DNA of 22,328 bases from Pseudomonadota bacterium (GCA_021779635.1 JAJYAH010000019.1:1-22328), one strand, 5' to 3'. Counted from the stretch's first letter, positions 15,677 through 22,328 are shown. The notes: generated from the sequence alone by a model not told the origin. Numbers and translations are program-made.

Positions 15677-16457
15677 ACTGAAAGCCGGCTCTTTGCAGTT
15701 CCGGAAGCGTCCCGACCGCTCCCGGTGTCAGAACGACGCCCGGAAGCAGATGATTGGTCAGCTCGGCGGCCAATTGCTCATGGGTCAGCTTGTCGGGATT
15801 GCTCTCGGCTCTCAACAGCGCGGCAGCCTCTTCCCAGATGGCGTTGTGGCACGACAGGAAGACGACACCACGCTTCATCAGCACCGGGATCGAATTATCC
15901 TCAGGCGAAAACACGCCCTTCGGATCCTCGTAATTCTTCGCATCGGCCTGGGCGGCAGTCGCCGCCTTGCTCCAGGTGTTCGATTTGAATTTTTCTCCGG
16001 CAAGCTTGGTCAACTGGTATTTCTCCCAGATCGCATCGTCGAAGAGCGCGAGATGCGCGCTGCCATGGGTCGCCGACACCACCAGAAAATCCGGATGCTT
16101 GAATGACCAGACTTGCGCATTCAGCGAATTACGCATCAGATTAAGCCAGGGGCCACCGAGGTCGGTGTTGTCCCAGACCTGCTTGTAGGGTGACGGATAG
16201 GCAATGATCGCCTTGAGCGCCTCGGCATCCCATTGTTCGGGATCATTGAGGATCATCGGGACCGTTTTAAAGCTGCGCTGTCTCGGCGTTTTGGCCAACC
16301 GCTCCGACAATTGCCGCAGGTGGTGCCCATCGCTCGGAAGCAGGCTGGTGGCCTCGCCCTCCGTTGCCGACGCCTGACGCAGGCCGCCCACATTCGTTAT
16401 GCACGCTGCCAATCCCAGTCCAAGCGCCTGAAGCGCACTCCGCCTTTGTAGCATCAT
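15666..16457 (-). CDS. Tat-exported DsrE-like protein with lipobox
   Basis: This 263-residue protein heads the tsdBA operon. The N-terminus MMLQRRSALQALGLGLAAC has twin arginines (5-6), a hydrophobic stretch and LAAC, a proper lipobox at Cys19. It may therefore be a Tat-exported lipoprotein. The body resembles DsrE/DsrF-fold proteins: a buried strand in SATHGSAHLAL (128-138), Cys203 in GVVFLSCHNAIWE (197-209), and a tail LLPGVVLTPGAVGTLPELQRAGFQYAK, like the end of DsrE-like sulfur carriers. If correct, Cys203 could hold or sense a persulfide or thiosulfonate. The chosen ATG follows AGGGAG six bases upstream; an ATG ten codons earlier (16487) with GAGG is an alternative. The gene overlaps the binding-protein gene by 11 bases. 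The fold call is by motif memory and is moderate. Confidence 0.65.
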   Translation of the reverse strand: MMLQRRSALQALGLGLAACITNVGGLRQASATEGEATSLLPSDGHHLRQLSERLAKTPRQRSFKTVPMILNDPEQWDAEALKAIIAYPSPYKQVWDNTDLGGPWLNLMRNSLNAQVWSFKHPDFLVVSATHGSAHLALFDDAIWEKYQLTKLAGEKFKSNTWSKAATAAQADAKNYEDPKGVFSPEDNSIPVLMKRGVVFLSCHNAIWEEAAALLRAESNPDKLTHEQLAAELTNHLLPGVVLTPGAVGTLPELQRAGFQYAK

Positions 16458-16823
16458 TGTTTTCTCCCTTTCGGCGTGATCGTTCATATTGGCCACCTCG
16501 CAGCCGCCGTCGATCGTATTCGACGGCAACGCGGCTCGATATGCACCTCTTGGCGCTTGTCGCGCAACCTGTAGCATCATCGGGCTCCCGGTCGTTCCTG
16601 GCTTCGGTGGGACACGCCGCCTTCCAGCGCTGGTTATGATGAACCCTAAAGCGAGATGTTCAACTAACATCCAACTCATTATTCATCTGCATCCAATCGA
16701 CATCTGCGATCGATGAGCGGCATCAATTAATCTACAAAAACGATTGATTTTACATTTATAATCTGTTGGATTGATCAATCGAAACCATCGATATTGGGTT
16801 GGCAAGCCAATGGAGCCCAACTC
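16458..16823. other. Divergent control region of the sulfur locus
   Basis: These 366 bases separate the leftward DsrE-like/SBP/tsdB/tsdA operon from the rightward YeiH/LysR genes. Frames in the left half are open on the minus strand but show no gene-like start. The right half (about 16650-16800) is markedly AT-rich and contains the palindrome and TATAAT listed separately. This is where both transcripts should begin. Confidence 0.6.
16741..16781 (+). promoter_or_regulatory. Candidate promoter and LysR-type operator for the YeiH gene
   Basis: TATAAT (16757-16762) is a perfect -10 hexamer. Six bases further on is GATTGATCAATC (16769-16780), a perfect 12-base palindrome where transcription would start. 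CGATTGAT (16741-16748) and ATCAATCG (16774-16781) form an inverted pair flanking the -10. A further ATCAATT is at 16722-16728. No good -35 is spaced 16-18 bases upstream, as often seen in activator-dependent promoters. The LysR protein encoded downstream is the obvious candidate binder; this is inferred. Confidence 0.6.
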
Positions 16824-17930
16824 ATGACCGCCCTCGCCTCCCCACTGATTTCGCACGACCACCACCTCACCGTTTCATCTCGCCGCCCCGCCGCCAGCCC
16901 GTCGCAGTCCGGACCGCGGCCCGGGTCGGGCCGAGCGGCCCTGGCGAACCTGCCGGGCCTGGTCCTGACCTCGGTTGTGGCGGCGGCGGCCTATGGACTC
17001 CGGCAGTTGCCGGGGATGGCGACGTTCAGCCCGATGATCCTCGCCATCATGATCGGCATCGCCGTCCACAATCTGGTCGGCACGCCGGCCATCGCCAAGC
17101 CGGGCGTCACCTTCAGCCTGCGGCGGTTGCTGCGCATCGCCATCATCCTGCTTGGACAGCAATTGACGATAGGACAGCTGATCGAGGTCGGTGGTCGCGG
17201 CTTTGGCATCATCGCAACGACGTTGCTTGCCACTTTCGCCTTTACGGTCTGGATGGGGAGGCTGCTCGGCGTCGATCGCAAGCTCGCGCAGTTGATCGCG
17301 GCCGGAACATCCATCTGCGGCGCGTCCGCCGTCATCGCTACCAACACGGTCACCAACGCGCATGATGAAGACGTCGCCTATGCGGTCGCCTGCGTCACCG
17401 TGTTCGGGTCGGTGGCGATGTTTGCCTATCCGCTACTGCCGGGACTGCTGCATCTCGATCCGCACGCCTTCGGACTCTGGAGCGGCGCTTCGATCCACGA
17501 AATCGCGCAGGTCGTCGCCGCCGCTTTCCAGGACGGACAAAAGGCCGGCCAGTTCGGGACCATCGCGAAACTGTCGCGCGTCATGCTGCTGGCGCCGGTG
17601 GTGATCGCGCTGGGATTGATCGCGGCACGCAGCGCCGGGAAGAACGCGCCGGTTGCGGGCGCATCATCGGCCCGGCCGCCGATGCCGTGGTTTGTGCTCG
17701 GCTTCGTCGCACTGGTCGGAATCAACAGCCTGATTACCATTCCCGCCGAAGCAAAAGTCTGGGTTGCGGCGGCGACAACGTTCCTGTTGTCGGTTGCGTT
17801 GGCGGCGATGGGGCTGGAGACTGACATCCGCAAGCTGGCGGCCAAAGGTCTCCGGCCTGCCCTGCTGGGTGCTTTCGCTTTCCTCTTCATCTCAGGCTTC
17901 AGCCTGATGTTGATCAAATTGATCGGGTAA
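16824..17930 (+). CDS. YeiH-family putative sulfate/sulfite exporter
   Basis: This 368-residue integral membrane protein of the UPF0324/YeiH family is annotated elsewhere as a putative sulfate exporter. About ten hydrophobic spans begin after a 40-residue polar N-terminal extension (Ser/Pro/Arg-rich). Family motifs are [11 protein letters not shown] (109-119), [12 protein letters not shown] (161-172), [15 protein letters not shown] (220-234) and [11 protein letters not shown] (328-338). I chose the ATG at 16824 because GGAG lies eight bases upstream; the frame also opens at a TTG ten codons earlier. Next to tsdBA and a LysR gene, export of a sulfur oxyanion is a reasonable role, but transport has not been firmly assigned for this family. 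Confidence 0.88.
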   Translation: MTALASPLISHDHHLTVSSRRPAASPSQSGPRPGSGRAALANLPGLVLTSVVAAAAYGLRQLPGMATFSPMILAIMIGIAVHNLVGTPAIAKPGVTFSLRRLLRIAIILLGQQLTIGQLIEVGGRGFGIIATTLLATFAFTVWMGRLLGVDRKLAQLIAAGTSICGASAVIATNTVTNAHDEDVAYAVACVTVFGSVAMFAYPLLPGLLHLDPHAFGLWSGASIHEIAQVVAAAFQDGQKAGQFGTIAKLSRVMLLAPVVIALGLIAARSAGKNAPVAGASSARPPMPWFVLGFVALVGINSLITIPAEAKVWVAAATTFLLSVALAAMGLETDIRKLAAKGLRPALLGAFAFLFISGFSLMLIKLIG

Positions 17931-17936
17931 CGGCTC

Positions 17937-18815
17937 ATGACGCTGGAACAGCTGCGCATCTTCGTCGCGGTAGCCGAAAAGCAACACGTGACGCAGGCCG
18001 CGAGCGAGTTGAACCTGACGCAATCCGCGACGAGCGCGGCCGTCGCCGCGCTGGAAGCGCGTTACGGCGTCAAGCTGTTCGACCGCATCGGCCGGGGCAT
18101 CGTGTTGACGCAGACCGGCCGCGACTTCCTGGGCGAGGCCCGCGCCGTATTGGCGCGCGCCAAGGCGGCAGCGCAGGTCCTGAACGATCTGGCCGGGTTG
18201 AAGCGCGGTTCATTGACCATCGCCGCCAGCCAGACCGTTGCCAACTACTGGCTGCCGGGCCGAATCCAGGCCTTTCACGCAGCCCATCCCGACATCGATC
18301 TTCGGATCACCATTGCGAACACCGAGCAGGTCGCACGTGCGGTCCATGAGGGAAGCGCCGATCTCGGATTCGTCGAAGGCGAAGTCGAGGATGCCTCACT
18401 TGCCGTCAGCCGGATCGACGGCGATTCGCTGGTCGTGGTCGTCGGGATGAAACACCCCTGGGTCGGCCGGGCCCGGATCACGCCGAAGGATCTGCTGACG
18501 ACCGCCTGGGTGCTGCGCGAGCATGGTTCCGGCACCAGATCGATGTTCGAGGCCGCACTTCGGAAATACGGTATCCGATTTTCCGATCTTCGAATCGCGC
18601 TGGAACTTCCCTCAAACGAAGCGGTGCGCGCCGCCCTCGAATCCGGTGATTGCGCCACGGCGATTTCGGATCTTGTCGTCGCTCAATCCCTTGCTGCAAG
18701 GACCCTGCACCGCGTCAAAATCGATCTGCCTCGACGCTCATTTTATGTGCTACGGCACAAGGAGCGATACGCCAGCCATGTCGAAAAGGCCTTGATTAAA
18801 TGGCTCAACATCTGA
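17937..18815 (+). CDS. LysR-family transcriptional regulator
   Basis: This 292-residue regulator has an N-terminal winged helix-turn-helix (about 1-60; MTLEQLRIFVAVAEKQHVTQ at its start, then ATSAAVAALEARYGVKLFDR). A linker helix leads to a two-lobe effector domain (about 90-292) with TVANYWLP (99-106), a pattern seen in CysB/CysE-like and YeiE-like members. The ATG lies six bases after the YeiH stop, so the two are co-transcribed. In enterobacteria the LysR-type YeiE gene neighbours yeiH, so regulation of this YeiH gene, and perhaps of the divergent tsd operon, in response to a sulfur oxyanion is likely. The effector is not shown by sequence. Confidence 0.92.
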   Translation: MTLEQLRIFVAVAEKQHVTQAASELNLTQSATSAAVAALEARYGVKLFDRIGRGIVLTQTGRDFLGEARAVLARAKAAAQVLNDLAGLKRGSLTIAASQTVANYWLPGRIQAFHAAHPDIDLRITIANTEQVARAVHEGSADLGFVEGEVEDASLAVSRIDGDSLVVVVGMKHPWVGRARITPKDLLTTAWVLREHGSGTRSMFEAALRKYGIRFSDLRIALELPSNEAVRAALESGDCATAISDLVVAQSLAARTLHRVKIDLPRRSFYVLRHKERYASHVEKALIKWLNI

Positions 18816-18935
18816 GCTCGCTGCTGTCATGCTGGTCATCGACCCACATGAAATGTCCGCTTTGGGTTCAAACGCAGTCGTAACATCATCGCCACAGGAT
18901 GACCGTATTATCACCTTCGAAAAGGAGATTCCCAA

Positions 18936-19673
18936 ATGTGCGAAAGATGCCTGGAGAATCCGTCCCAGCGATCGCAATCCTCGCGGCGAGCCGTGCTTGG
19001 ATTTGTCGCGGCCTCGACCATCGGTCTCGCATTTGGCGGTGCAGGAATCGCCAAGGAAACCAAGACGCCCCCGAAGCCGCAAAATGTCCTGTCGCCGGAG
19101 GCCTCTCTCGAACGCTTGCTGAAGGGCAATCACCGCTACGTCGAGGGCCTGTCGCGGCGTCACGACTTCAAGCATGAGCGAGACGTGCTGACCCGAGGAC
19201 AAAACCCCTATGCCGGCATCCTCAGTTGCGCCGATTCACGCATCGCGCCGGAATACGCCTTCGATAGCGGCCGGGGCGATCTTTTTGTCTGCCGGGTCGC
19301 AGGAAACTTCGCCAACGACGATACCGTCGCCAGCATGGAATACACCGTCGCCATGCTCGGCACGCCGCTGATTCTCGTGCTTGGCCATGATAGCTGCGGC
19401 GCGGTCGACGCGACGATCAAGTCGCTCAAGGATAACACGGTCCTGCCGGGACATCTTCCTTCGCTGGTCACGGCGCTTGCACCCGCGGTGAAGGCCGTAT
19501 CAGGGCACGAGGGTAATCCGCTCGACAACGCCATCCGGCAAAATGTCATCGACAATGTGGCCAAGCTCAAATCGGCAACGCCGATCCTGAGCGCCGCCGT
19601 CGAACAGGGCAAACTGAAGGTGGTCGGCGGAATCTATCGCCTTGGGGATGGCCGGGTCGATATGATCGCTTGA
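18936..19673 (+). CDS. Tat-exported beta-class carbonic anhydrase
   Basis: This 245-residue zinc enzyme hydrates CO2 to bicarbonate. The active site is complete: Cys98, Asp100 and Arg102 in SCADSR, and His151 and Cys154 in GHDSCGAV. The first and last zinc ligands are Cys98, His151 and Cys154; Asp100-Arg102 is the conserved dyad. Residues 16-28 (SSRRAVLGFVAAS) form a good twin-arginine signal, followed by a hydrophobic stretch, so the enzyme should act in the periplasm. MCERC at the extreme N-terminus precedes the signal. AAAGGAG lies nine bases before the ATG. It follows the LysR gene by 120 bases and may have its own promoter. Confidence 0.93.
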   Translation: MCERCLENPSQRSQSSRRAVLGFVAASTIGLAFGGAGIAKETKTPPKPQNVLSPEASLERLLKGNHRYVEGLSRRHDFKHERDVLTRGQNPYAGILSCADSRIAPEYAFDSGRGDLFVCRVAGNFANDDTVASMEYTVAMLGTPLILVLGHDSCGAVDATIKSLKDNTVLPGHLPSLVTALAPAVKAVSGHEGNPLDNAIRQNVIDNVAKLKSATPILSAAVEQGKLKVVGGIYRLGDGRVDMIA

Positions 19674-19678
19674 GCGTT

Positions 19679-19693
19679 CTGCCCGGTGGGCAG
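19679..19693 (+). terminator. Short hairpin after the carbonic anhydrase gene
   Basis: CTGCCC pairs with GGGCAG across a 3-base loop, six bases after the stop. No T-tract follows, so it is only a possible terminator. Confidence 0.3.
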
Positions 19694-19721
19694 GCTTGTC
19701 ATCGCCGGTTGCACATTCGCC

Positions 19722-19739
19722 GTTGCCCGATCGGGCGAC
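19722..19739. terminator. Palindrome between convergent genes
   Basis: GCCCGATCGGGC (19725-19736) is a perfect 12-base palindrome, extended outward by a T-G wobble and two further pairs. It lies next to the stop of the GlxA-type gene in the 68-base gap between two convergent genes. It may help end both transcripts; no T-run is present. Confidence 0.3.
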
Positions 19740-19741
19740 AT

Positions 19742-20773
19742 TCAGGCGCTGAACCGGGCGCGGTAGTCTTGCGGCGTGGTTGCCAGCAGGCGCAGGAAGC
19801 TGCGGCGCATGGTTTCTTCGGAACCGAAACCGCAATGCTGCGATATCCGTTTCACTGGCAGCCGTGATTCCGACAGAAGTCGCCGCGCCGCTTCCACCCG
19901 GAGCCGCTCCACGGCATGGATCGGTGTCAGCCCGGTTGCCTCCGCGTAGCGCCGGCTGAAACTTCGCTCACTCATCCCGGCCTGGCTGGCGAGGACCGGA
20001 AGCGAAATGTCGTCGGCCAGATGCCGGCCGATCCAGTCATGCAGCGCCCCGAATTTGTCCTCTGCGGCTTGCAGGGACAAAGCCGTGCTGAACTGCGCCT
20101 GCCCGCCCGGCCGCTTGAGGAAGACGACCAGATAGCGCGCCACGTCGAGTGCCACCTTGCGGCCGAGATCCTCTTCGACCAGCGCCAGCGCGAGATCGAT
20201 GCCGGCCGTCACGCCCGCCGAAGTCCAAACCGAACCATCGCGCACGAAAATCGGATCAGACTCGACGCGCACGGCGGGGAAGCGCCGGGCAAGCTCGGCG
20301 CAATACGACCAATGGGTAGCCGCCCGGCGTCCATCCAGCACGCCTGACGCAGCCAACAGGAACGCTCCGGTACAGACCGATGCGACGCGACGCGCCTTCG
20401 TCGCTCGCTTGCGCACCCACCCGAGCAACAACGGATCCGCCGCCGCTGCTTCGACGCCGGGGCCACCGGCGATCATCAGCGTGTCCAACGCAGTTCCGCC
20501 ACGTGGGAGGGGATAGGCGGCAATCTCCATGCCTGCCGAGGCCGTCACGCGTTGGCCGCCTTTTGCGACCACCCGGAGCAGGTAAGGCGGTGTTCCGCCC
20601 GCTTCAGCGACGAGATCATTGGCGGATGCGAACACCTGAAGCGGCCCGGTGACATCGAGCAACTGCACCGCCGGAAAGGCGAGCACTTCGATCATGCGAA
20701 CCGGATTTGGCTGAGAGCGAGGGGACTTTGGCATTTCCGCCAGAGCCTGCCCGAATAGGCTGGTCCTGTCCAT
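19742..20773 (-). CDS. GlxA-family transcriptional regulator (DJ-1/PfpI domain plus AraC-type HTH)
   Basis: This 343-residue regulator has a DJ-1/PfpI-like sensor domain at about 27-215 and an AraC/XylS DNA-binding domain at about 240-343. Cys134 is in the nucleophile elbow (SVCTGAFLLAASG), and ATHW (152-155) and SAGVTAGID (185-193) are conserved. The position of the catalytic Glu in DJ-1 hydrolases is Gln46 (GPLQVFA), so it is probably a sensor, not an enzyme. The first helix-turn-helix is in LASQAGMSERSFSRRYAEAT; the second is in VKRISQHCGFGSEETMRRSF. I chose the ATG at 20773, which follows GAGGAAGG; Met14 and Met27 are later options. It is divergent from a related DJ-1 gene 25 bases away, which it probably regulates. 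Confidence 0.92.
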   Translation of the reverse strand: MDRTSLFGQALAEMPKSPRSQPNPVRMIEVLAFPAVQLLDVTGPLQVFASANDLVAEAGGTPPYLLRVVAKGGQRVTASAGMEIAAYPLPRGGTALDTLMIAGGPGVEAAAADPLLLGWVRKRATKARRVASVCTGAFLLAASGVLDGRRAATHWSYCAELARRFPAVRVESDPIFVRDGSVWTSAGVTAGIDLALALVEEDLGRKVALDVARYLVVFLKRPGGQAQFSTALSLQAAEDKFGALHDWIGRHLADDISLPVLASQAGMSERSFSRRYAEATGLTPIHAVERLRVEAARRLLSESRLPVKRISQHCGFGSEETMRRSFLRLLATTPQDYRARFSA

Positions 20774-20798
20774 GCCTTCCTCGGACCCGGAGACGCAT
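20774..20798. promoter_or_regulatory. 25-base gap between divergent starts
   Basis: Both ribosome-binding sites (GAGGAAGG for the minus gene, GGAG at 20789-20792 for the plus gene) lie in this gap. It is too short to hold two promoters, so each promoter must lie inside the other gene's 5' coding region, or further start codons are used. Confidence 0.6.
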
Positions 20799-21521
20799 AT
20801 GATCCCGCGTGACACCCACCTGCATATTGGCTCCCTGCTGTTCGAGGGAGTGGATCAGATCGACCTGACCGGACCCTTCGAGGTGCTGTCGCGGATTCCG
20901 AATTCAACCTGCCGCATCTATGGCAAGACGGCCGAACCGGTTCGCGATCTCAAGGGATTGCGGCTGACGCCGGACGCGGCCCTGGCCGACGCGCCGCAAC
21001 TCGATGTTCTGCATGTGCCCGGCGGTTTCGGCCAGGAAGCCCTGATGGAGGACGCCGAGGTCCTCGGCTGGATCCGGCGGCAGGCCACAGGCGCGCGAAG
21101 CATTTTCTCGGTATGTACCGGTGCGTTGCTTTGCGGGGCTGCCGGCCTGCTCAGGGGACGGCGGGCGACGACGCACTGGGCTTCGTTTCATCTGCTGCCG
21201 TTCTTCGGTGCGATTCCGGTGAACAAGCGGGTGGTCGTCGATGGGAACTGGGTCTTCGCCGCCGGTGTCACGGCCGGGATCGACGGCGCCTTGCGGCTCG
21301 CCGCCGAACTGCGCGGCGATGAAACCGCCCAGGCCATTCAACTCTACATGGCGTACGCGCCCGAGCCGCCATTCGACAGCGGTACGCCCGAGACCGCGCC
21401 GGCCGCGATCCTGGACGACGCACGGCAATCCGTGCGCGGCATCACTGCGCAGCGGGAGGAGACCGCACGGCGGGCAGCGGCTCGTCTCGGCATCGCCGTT
21501 GCCATGGGGTCCACCAAATGA
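20799..21521 (+). CDS. DJ-1/PfpI-family protein, isonitrile-hydratase-like
   Basis: This 240-residue single-domain DJ-1/PfpI protein has the residues expected of an active enzyme: Asp19 (GVDQIDLTG), Glu28 (GPFEVLS), Cys106-Thr107 (SVCTGALLCGAAG) and His126 (TTHW). Bacterial isonitrile hydratases, which turn isonitriles into N-formamides, have this pattern. The specific substrate is an inference from motif likeness. The frame opens nine codons earlier at an ATG (20772) overlapping the opposite gene's start; the ATG at 20799 with GGAG six bases upstream is preferred. A helical, Arg-rich C-terminal tail (about 205-235) extends beyond the core. The partner regulator on the other strand has the same fold. 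Confidence 0.85.
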   Translation: MIPRDTHLHIGSLLFEGVDQIDLTGPFEVLSRIPNSTCRIYGKTAEPVRDLKGLRLTPDAALADAPQLDVLHVPGGFGQEALMEDAEVLGWIRRQATGARSIFSVCTGALLCGAAGLLRGRRATTHWASFHLLPFFGAIPVNKRVVVDGNWVFAAGVTAGIDGALRLAAELRGDETAQAIQLYMAYAPEPPFDSGTPETAPAAILDDARQSVRGITAQREETARRAAARLGIAVAMGSTK

Positions 21522-21540
21522 GCCCGCCGATCCCTTGGGA

Positions 21541-21557
21541 CGGTTTGGCGGAAACCG
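21541..21557 (+). other. Hairpin in the leader of the SnoaL-like gene
   Basis: CGGTTT (21541-21546) pairs with AAACCG (21552-21557) across GGCGG, with TCCC/GGGA flanks that can extend the structure. It lies in the 143-base gap after the DJ-1 gene. It may be a weak terminator of that gene or part of the next gene's 5' leader. Confidence 0.3.
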
Positions 21558-21664
21558 AGGGGAGATTGGCGTGTCCGCCAAAGCCGGCTGCCCTACATTG
21601 CCCCCAGCAGCGGCGGCCGAAACCGGCTGCACGGCGCGATCCAACGACATCTCAGGAGAATATT

Positions 21665-22054
21665 ATGACCACGCAAACCTTCACGAAAATGGCACCCCCG
21701 CAATGGCTGCTGGCGATGTGGAAAGAGATTGACGACAAGACCTTCGGTAAGGGTTTCGACTGTTTTGCAGAGAACGCGGTGTGTAACCTCGGGGTCGCCG
21801 ATTGGCATGGCCGCGAGACGATCCGCCAGAATCTGCGCGCCTTTATCGACACGGGATTCACCGCCTATCACGAGGTGGTCGAATATTGGGATAGCCCGGA
21901 GCTCAAGATCTTCCACGGCAAGGTCGGAATGACGTTCGATGATCCTGCCATCACGTCCAAGAAACCGTCGATGGCCCACTTCTTCTTCATGGACAAAACC
22001 GACCCAACCAAGGTCATTCGCTGGATCGGAGCGGTGGGTCCCGTTGCCTTCTAG
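21665..22054 (+). CDS. SnoaL/NTF2-like small protein
   Basis: This 129-residue protein has the cone-shaped NTF2-like pattern: an N-terminal helix (WLLAMWKEIDDKTFGKGFDCFAEN), then GRETIRQNLRAF and the curved sheet strands at about 67-125 (AYHEVVEYWDS, KIFHGKVGMTF, MAHFFFMD, VIRWIGAVGPV). Such proteins bind or isomerise small hydrophobic molecules; none of the catalytic patterns of SnoaL or ketosteroid isomerase is clear enough to assign a reaction. The frame is open back to an ATG at 21518 that overlaps the DJ-1 stop, but AGGAG (21654-21658) six bases before the ATG at 21665 decides the start. It may belong with the DJ-1 pair. Confidence 0.85.
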   Translation: MTTQTFTKMAPPQWLLAMWKEIDDKTFGKGFDCFAENAVCNLGVADWHGRETIRQNLRAFIDTGFTAYHEVVEYWDSPELKIFHGKVGMTFDDPAITSKKPSMAHFFFMDKTDPTKVIRWIGAVGPVAF

Positions 22055-22060
22055 AGGTTG

Positions 22061-22101
22061 GGAAAAATGAGCGCCCGGGTCGGCCGAAGGCCCGGGCGCT
22101 C
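22061..22101 (-). terminator. Strong terminator, minus strand (possibly bidirectional)
   Basis: A perfect 11-bp stem (GAGCGCCCGGG at 22069-22079 with CCCGGGCGCTC at 22091-22101) has an 11-base loop. On the minus strand it is followed by ATTTTTCC, a usable T-tract. On the plus strand it starts 14 bases after the SnoaL-like stop but has no T-tract. It therefore ends a minus-strand transcript entering from the right and may also help the plus-strand gene. Confidence 0.8.
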
Positions 22102-22115
22102 GCGATCCTGACCCA

Positions 22116-22283
22116 TCAACACGACGTGATATCCGGAGTGCGTACGATCCAGTCCACGCTTTCAGAGAACGGAGACCACAAAACGCATTTACCGCGTTGA
22201 TCGGGATCAAGTTTTGGCCCGCACTCCAAGCAACCCGGCTTCCCGTCGACGGGCTGCCAAAGGCCCCGATTCCGGCTCGACAT
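22116..22283 (-). CDS. Small cysteine-containing hypothetical protein (55 codons, possibly partial)
   Basis: This minus-strand frame runs from an ATG at 22283 to a TGA at 22116-22118 and encodes 55 residues with Cys18 and Cys21 in a CLECG motif, Cys33 and a terminal Cys55, plus three Trp. The paired cysteines suggest a small zinc- or redox-type site. The stop lies 14 bases before a strong minus-strand terminator, which supports a real transcript. AGGA is close before the ATG (three bases), and the frame stays open to the window edge, so the true start may lie outside. I recognise no family. Confidence 0.4.
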   Translation of the reverse strand: MSSRNRGLWQPVDGKPGCLECGPKLDPDQRGKCVLWSPFSESVDWIVRTPDITSC

Positions 22284-22328
22284 CAATCCTGGAAACGCTC
22301 TAAAACGGTTCGCGCCACTCCAGATCGA

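Noticed and set aside
14219..15988. A 589-codon plus-strand frame antisense to tsdB and the binding protein
   Set aside because: It crosses three real genes on the other strand and shows no family motif.
21518..21664. N-terminal extension of the SnoaL-like protein from the ATG overlapping the DJ-1 stop
   Set aside because: The extension is Pro/Arg-rich and unlike the family, while AGGAG is correctly placed before the ATG at 21665.

Overview
The window reads as chromosomal DNA of a high-GC alphaproteobacterium, most likely Hyphomicrobiales of the Bradyrhizobium/Rhodopseudomonas/Afipia kind. This rests on base composition, codon use, protein style and densely packed operons with ATGA/GTGA overlaps. 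It is an inference, since no rRNA or marker gene is present. I see no insertion sequence, prophage, tRNA, rRNA or CRISPR array.

Layout. (1) 1-354 has no clear gene but carries two hairpins, one a good terminator. A methyl-accepting chemotaxis transducer follows (355-2532, +). (2) 2624-10493 (-) is one long co-directional block, read from right to left: a dienelactone-hydrolase/NTF2 fusion enzyme, a family-5 extracytoplasmic binding protein, DppB- and DppC-type permeases, two DppD/DppF-type ATPases, a short-chain dehydrogenase and an exported VOC (glyoxalase-fold) protein. Four consecutive junctions overlap by 4-8 bases. A winged-helix MarR-like regulator (10652-11242, +) is divergent from it. 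The set looks like a regulated module that imports and chemically processes an unknown small molecule. (3) 11243-11656 is a gene-poor leader with an inverted repeat and a 16-bp tandem repeat, followed by a metallo-beta-lactamase-fold hydrolase (11657-12718, +).

(4) The most interesting region is an inorganic-sulfur locus at 12839-18815. Leftward, four genes lie in one apparent operon: a Tat/lipobox-bearing DsrE-like protein, an orphan ModA-like periplasmic binding protein, a diheme c4-type cytochrome (TsdB-like) and a diheme TsdA-type thiosulfate dehydrogenase/tetrathionate reductase. Rightward, from a shared 366-bp control region, come a YeiH-type putative sulfate/sulfite exporter and a LysR regulator, followed by a Tat-exported beta-carbonic anhydrase (18936-19673). 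The control region holds a perfect 12-bp palindrome beside a consensus TATAAT. The first two genes of the leftward operon are not standard tsdBA partners known to me and may be a new accessory pair for thiosulfate/tetrathionate chemistry.

(5) 19742-22054 holds a head-to-head pair of DJ-1/PfpI-superfamily genes (a GlxA-type AraC regulator and an isonitrile-hydratase-like protein) whose starts are 25 bases apart, then a SnoaL/NTF2-like protein. (6) At the right edge a 55-codon cysteine-containing reading frame on the minus strand ends just before a strong minus-strand terminator.
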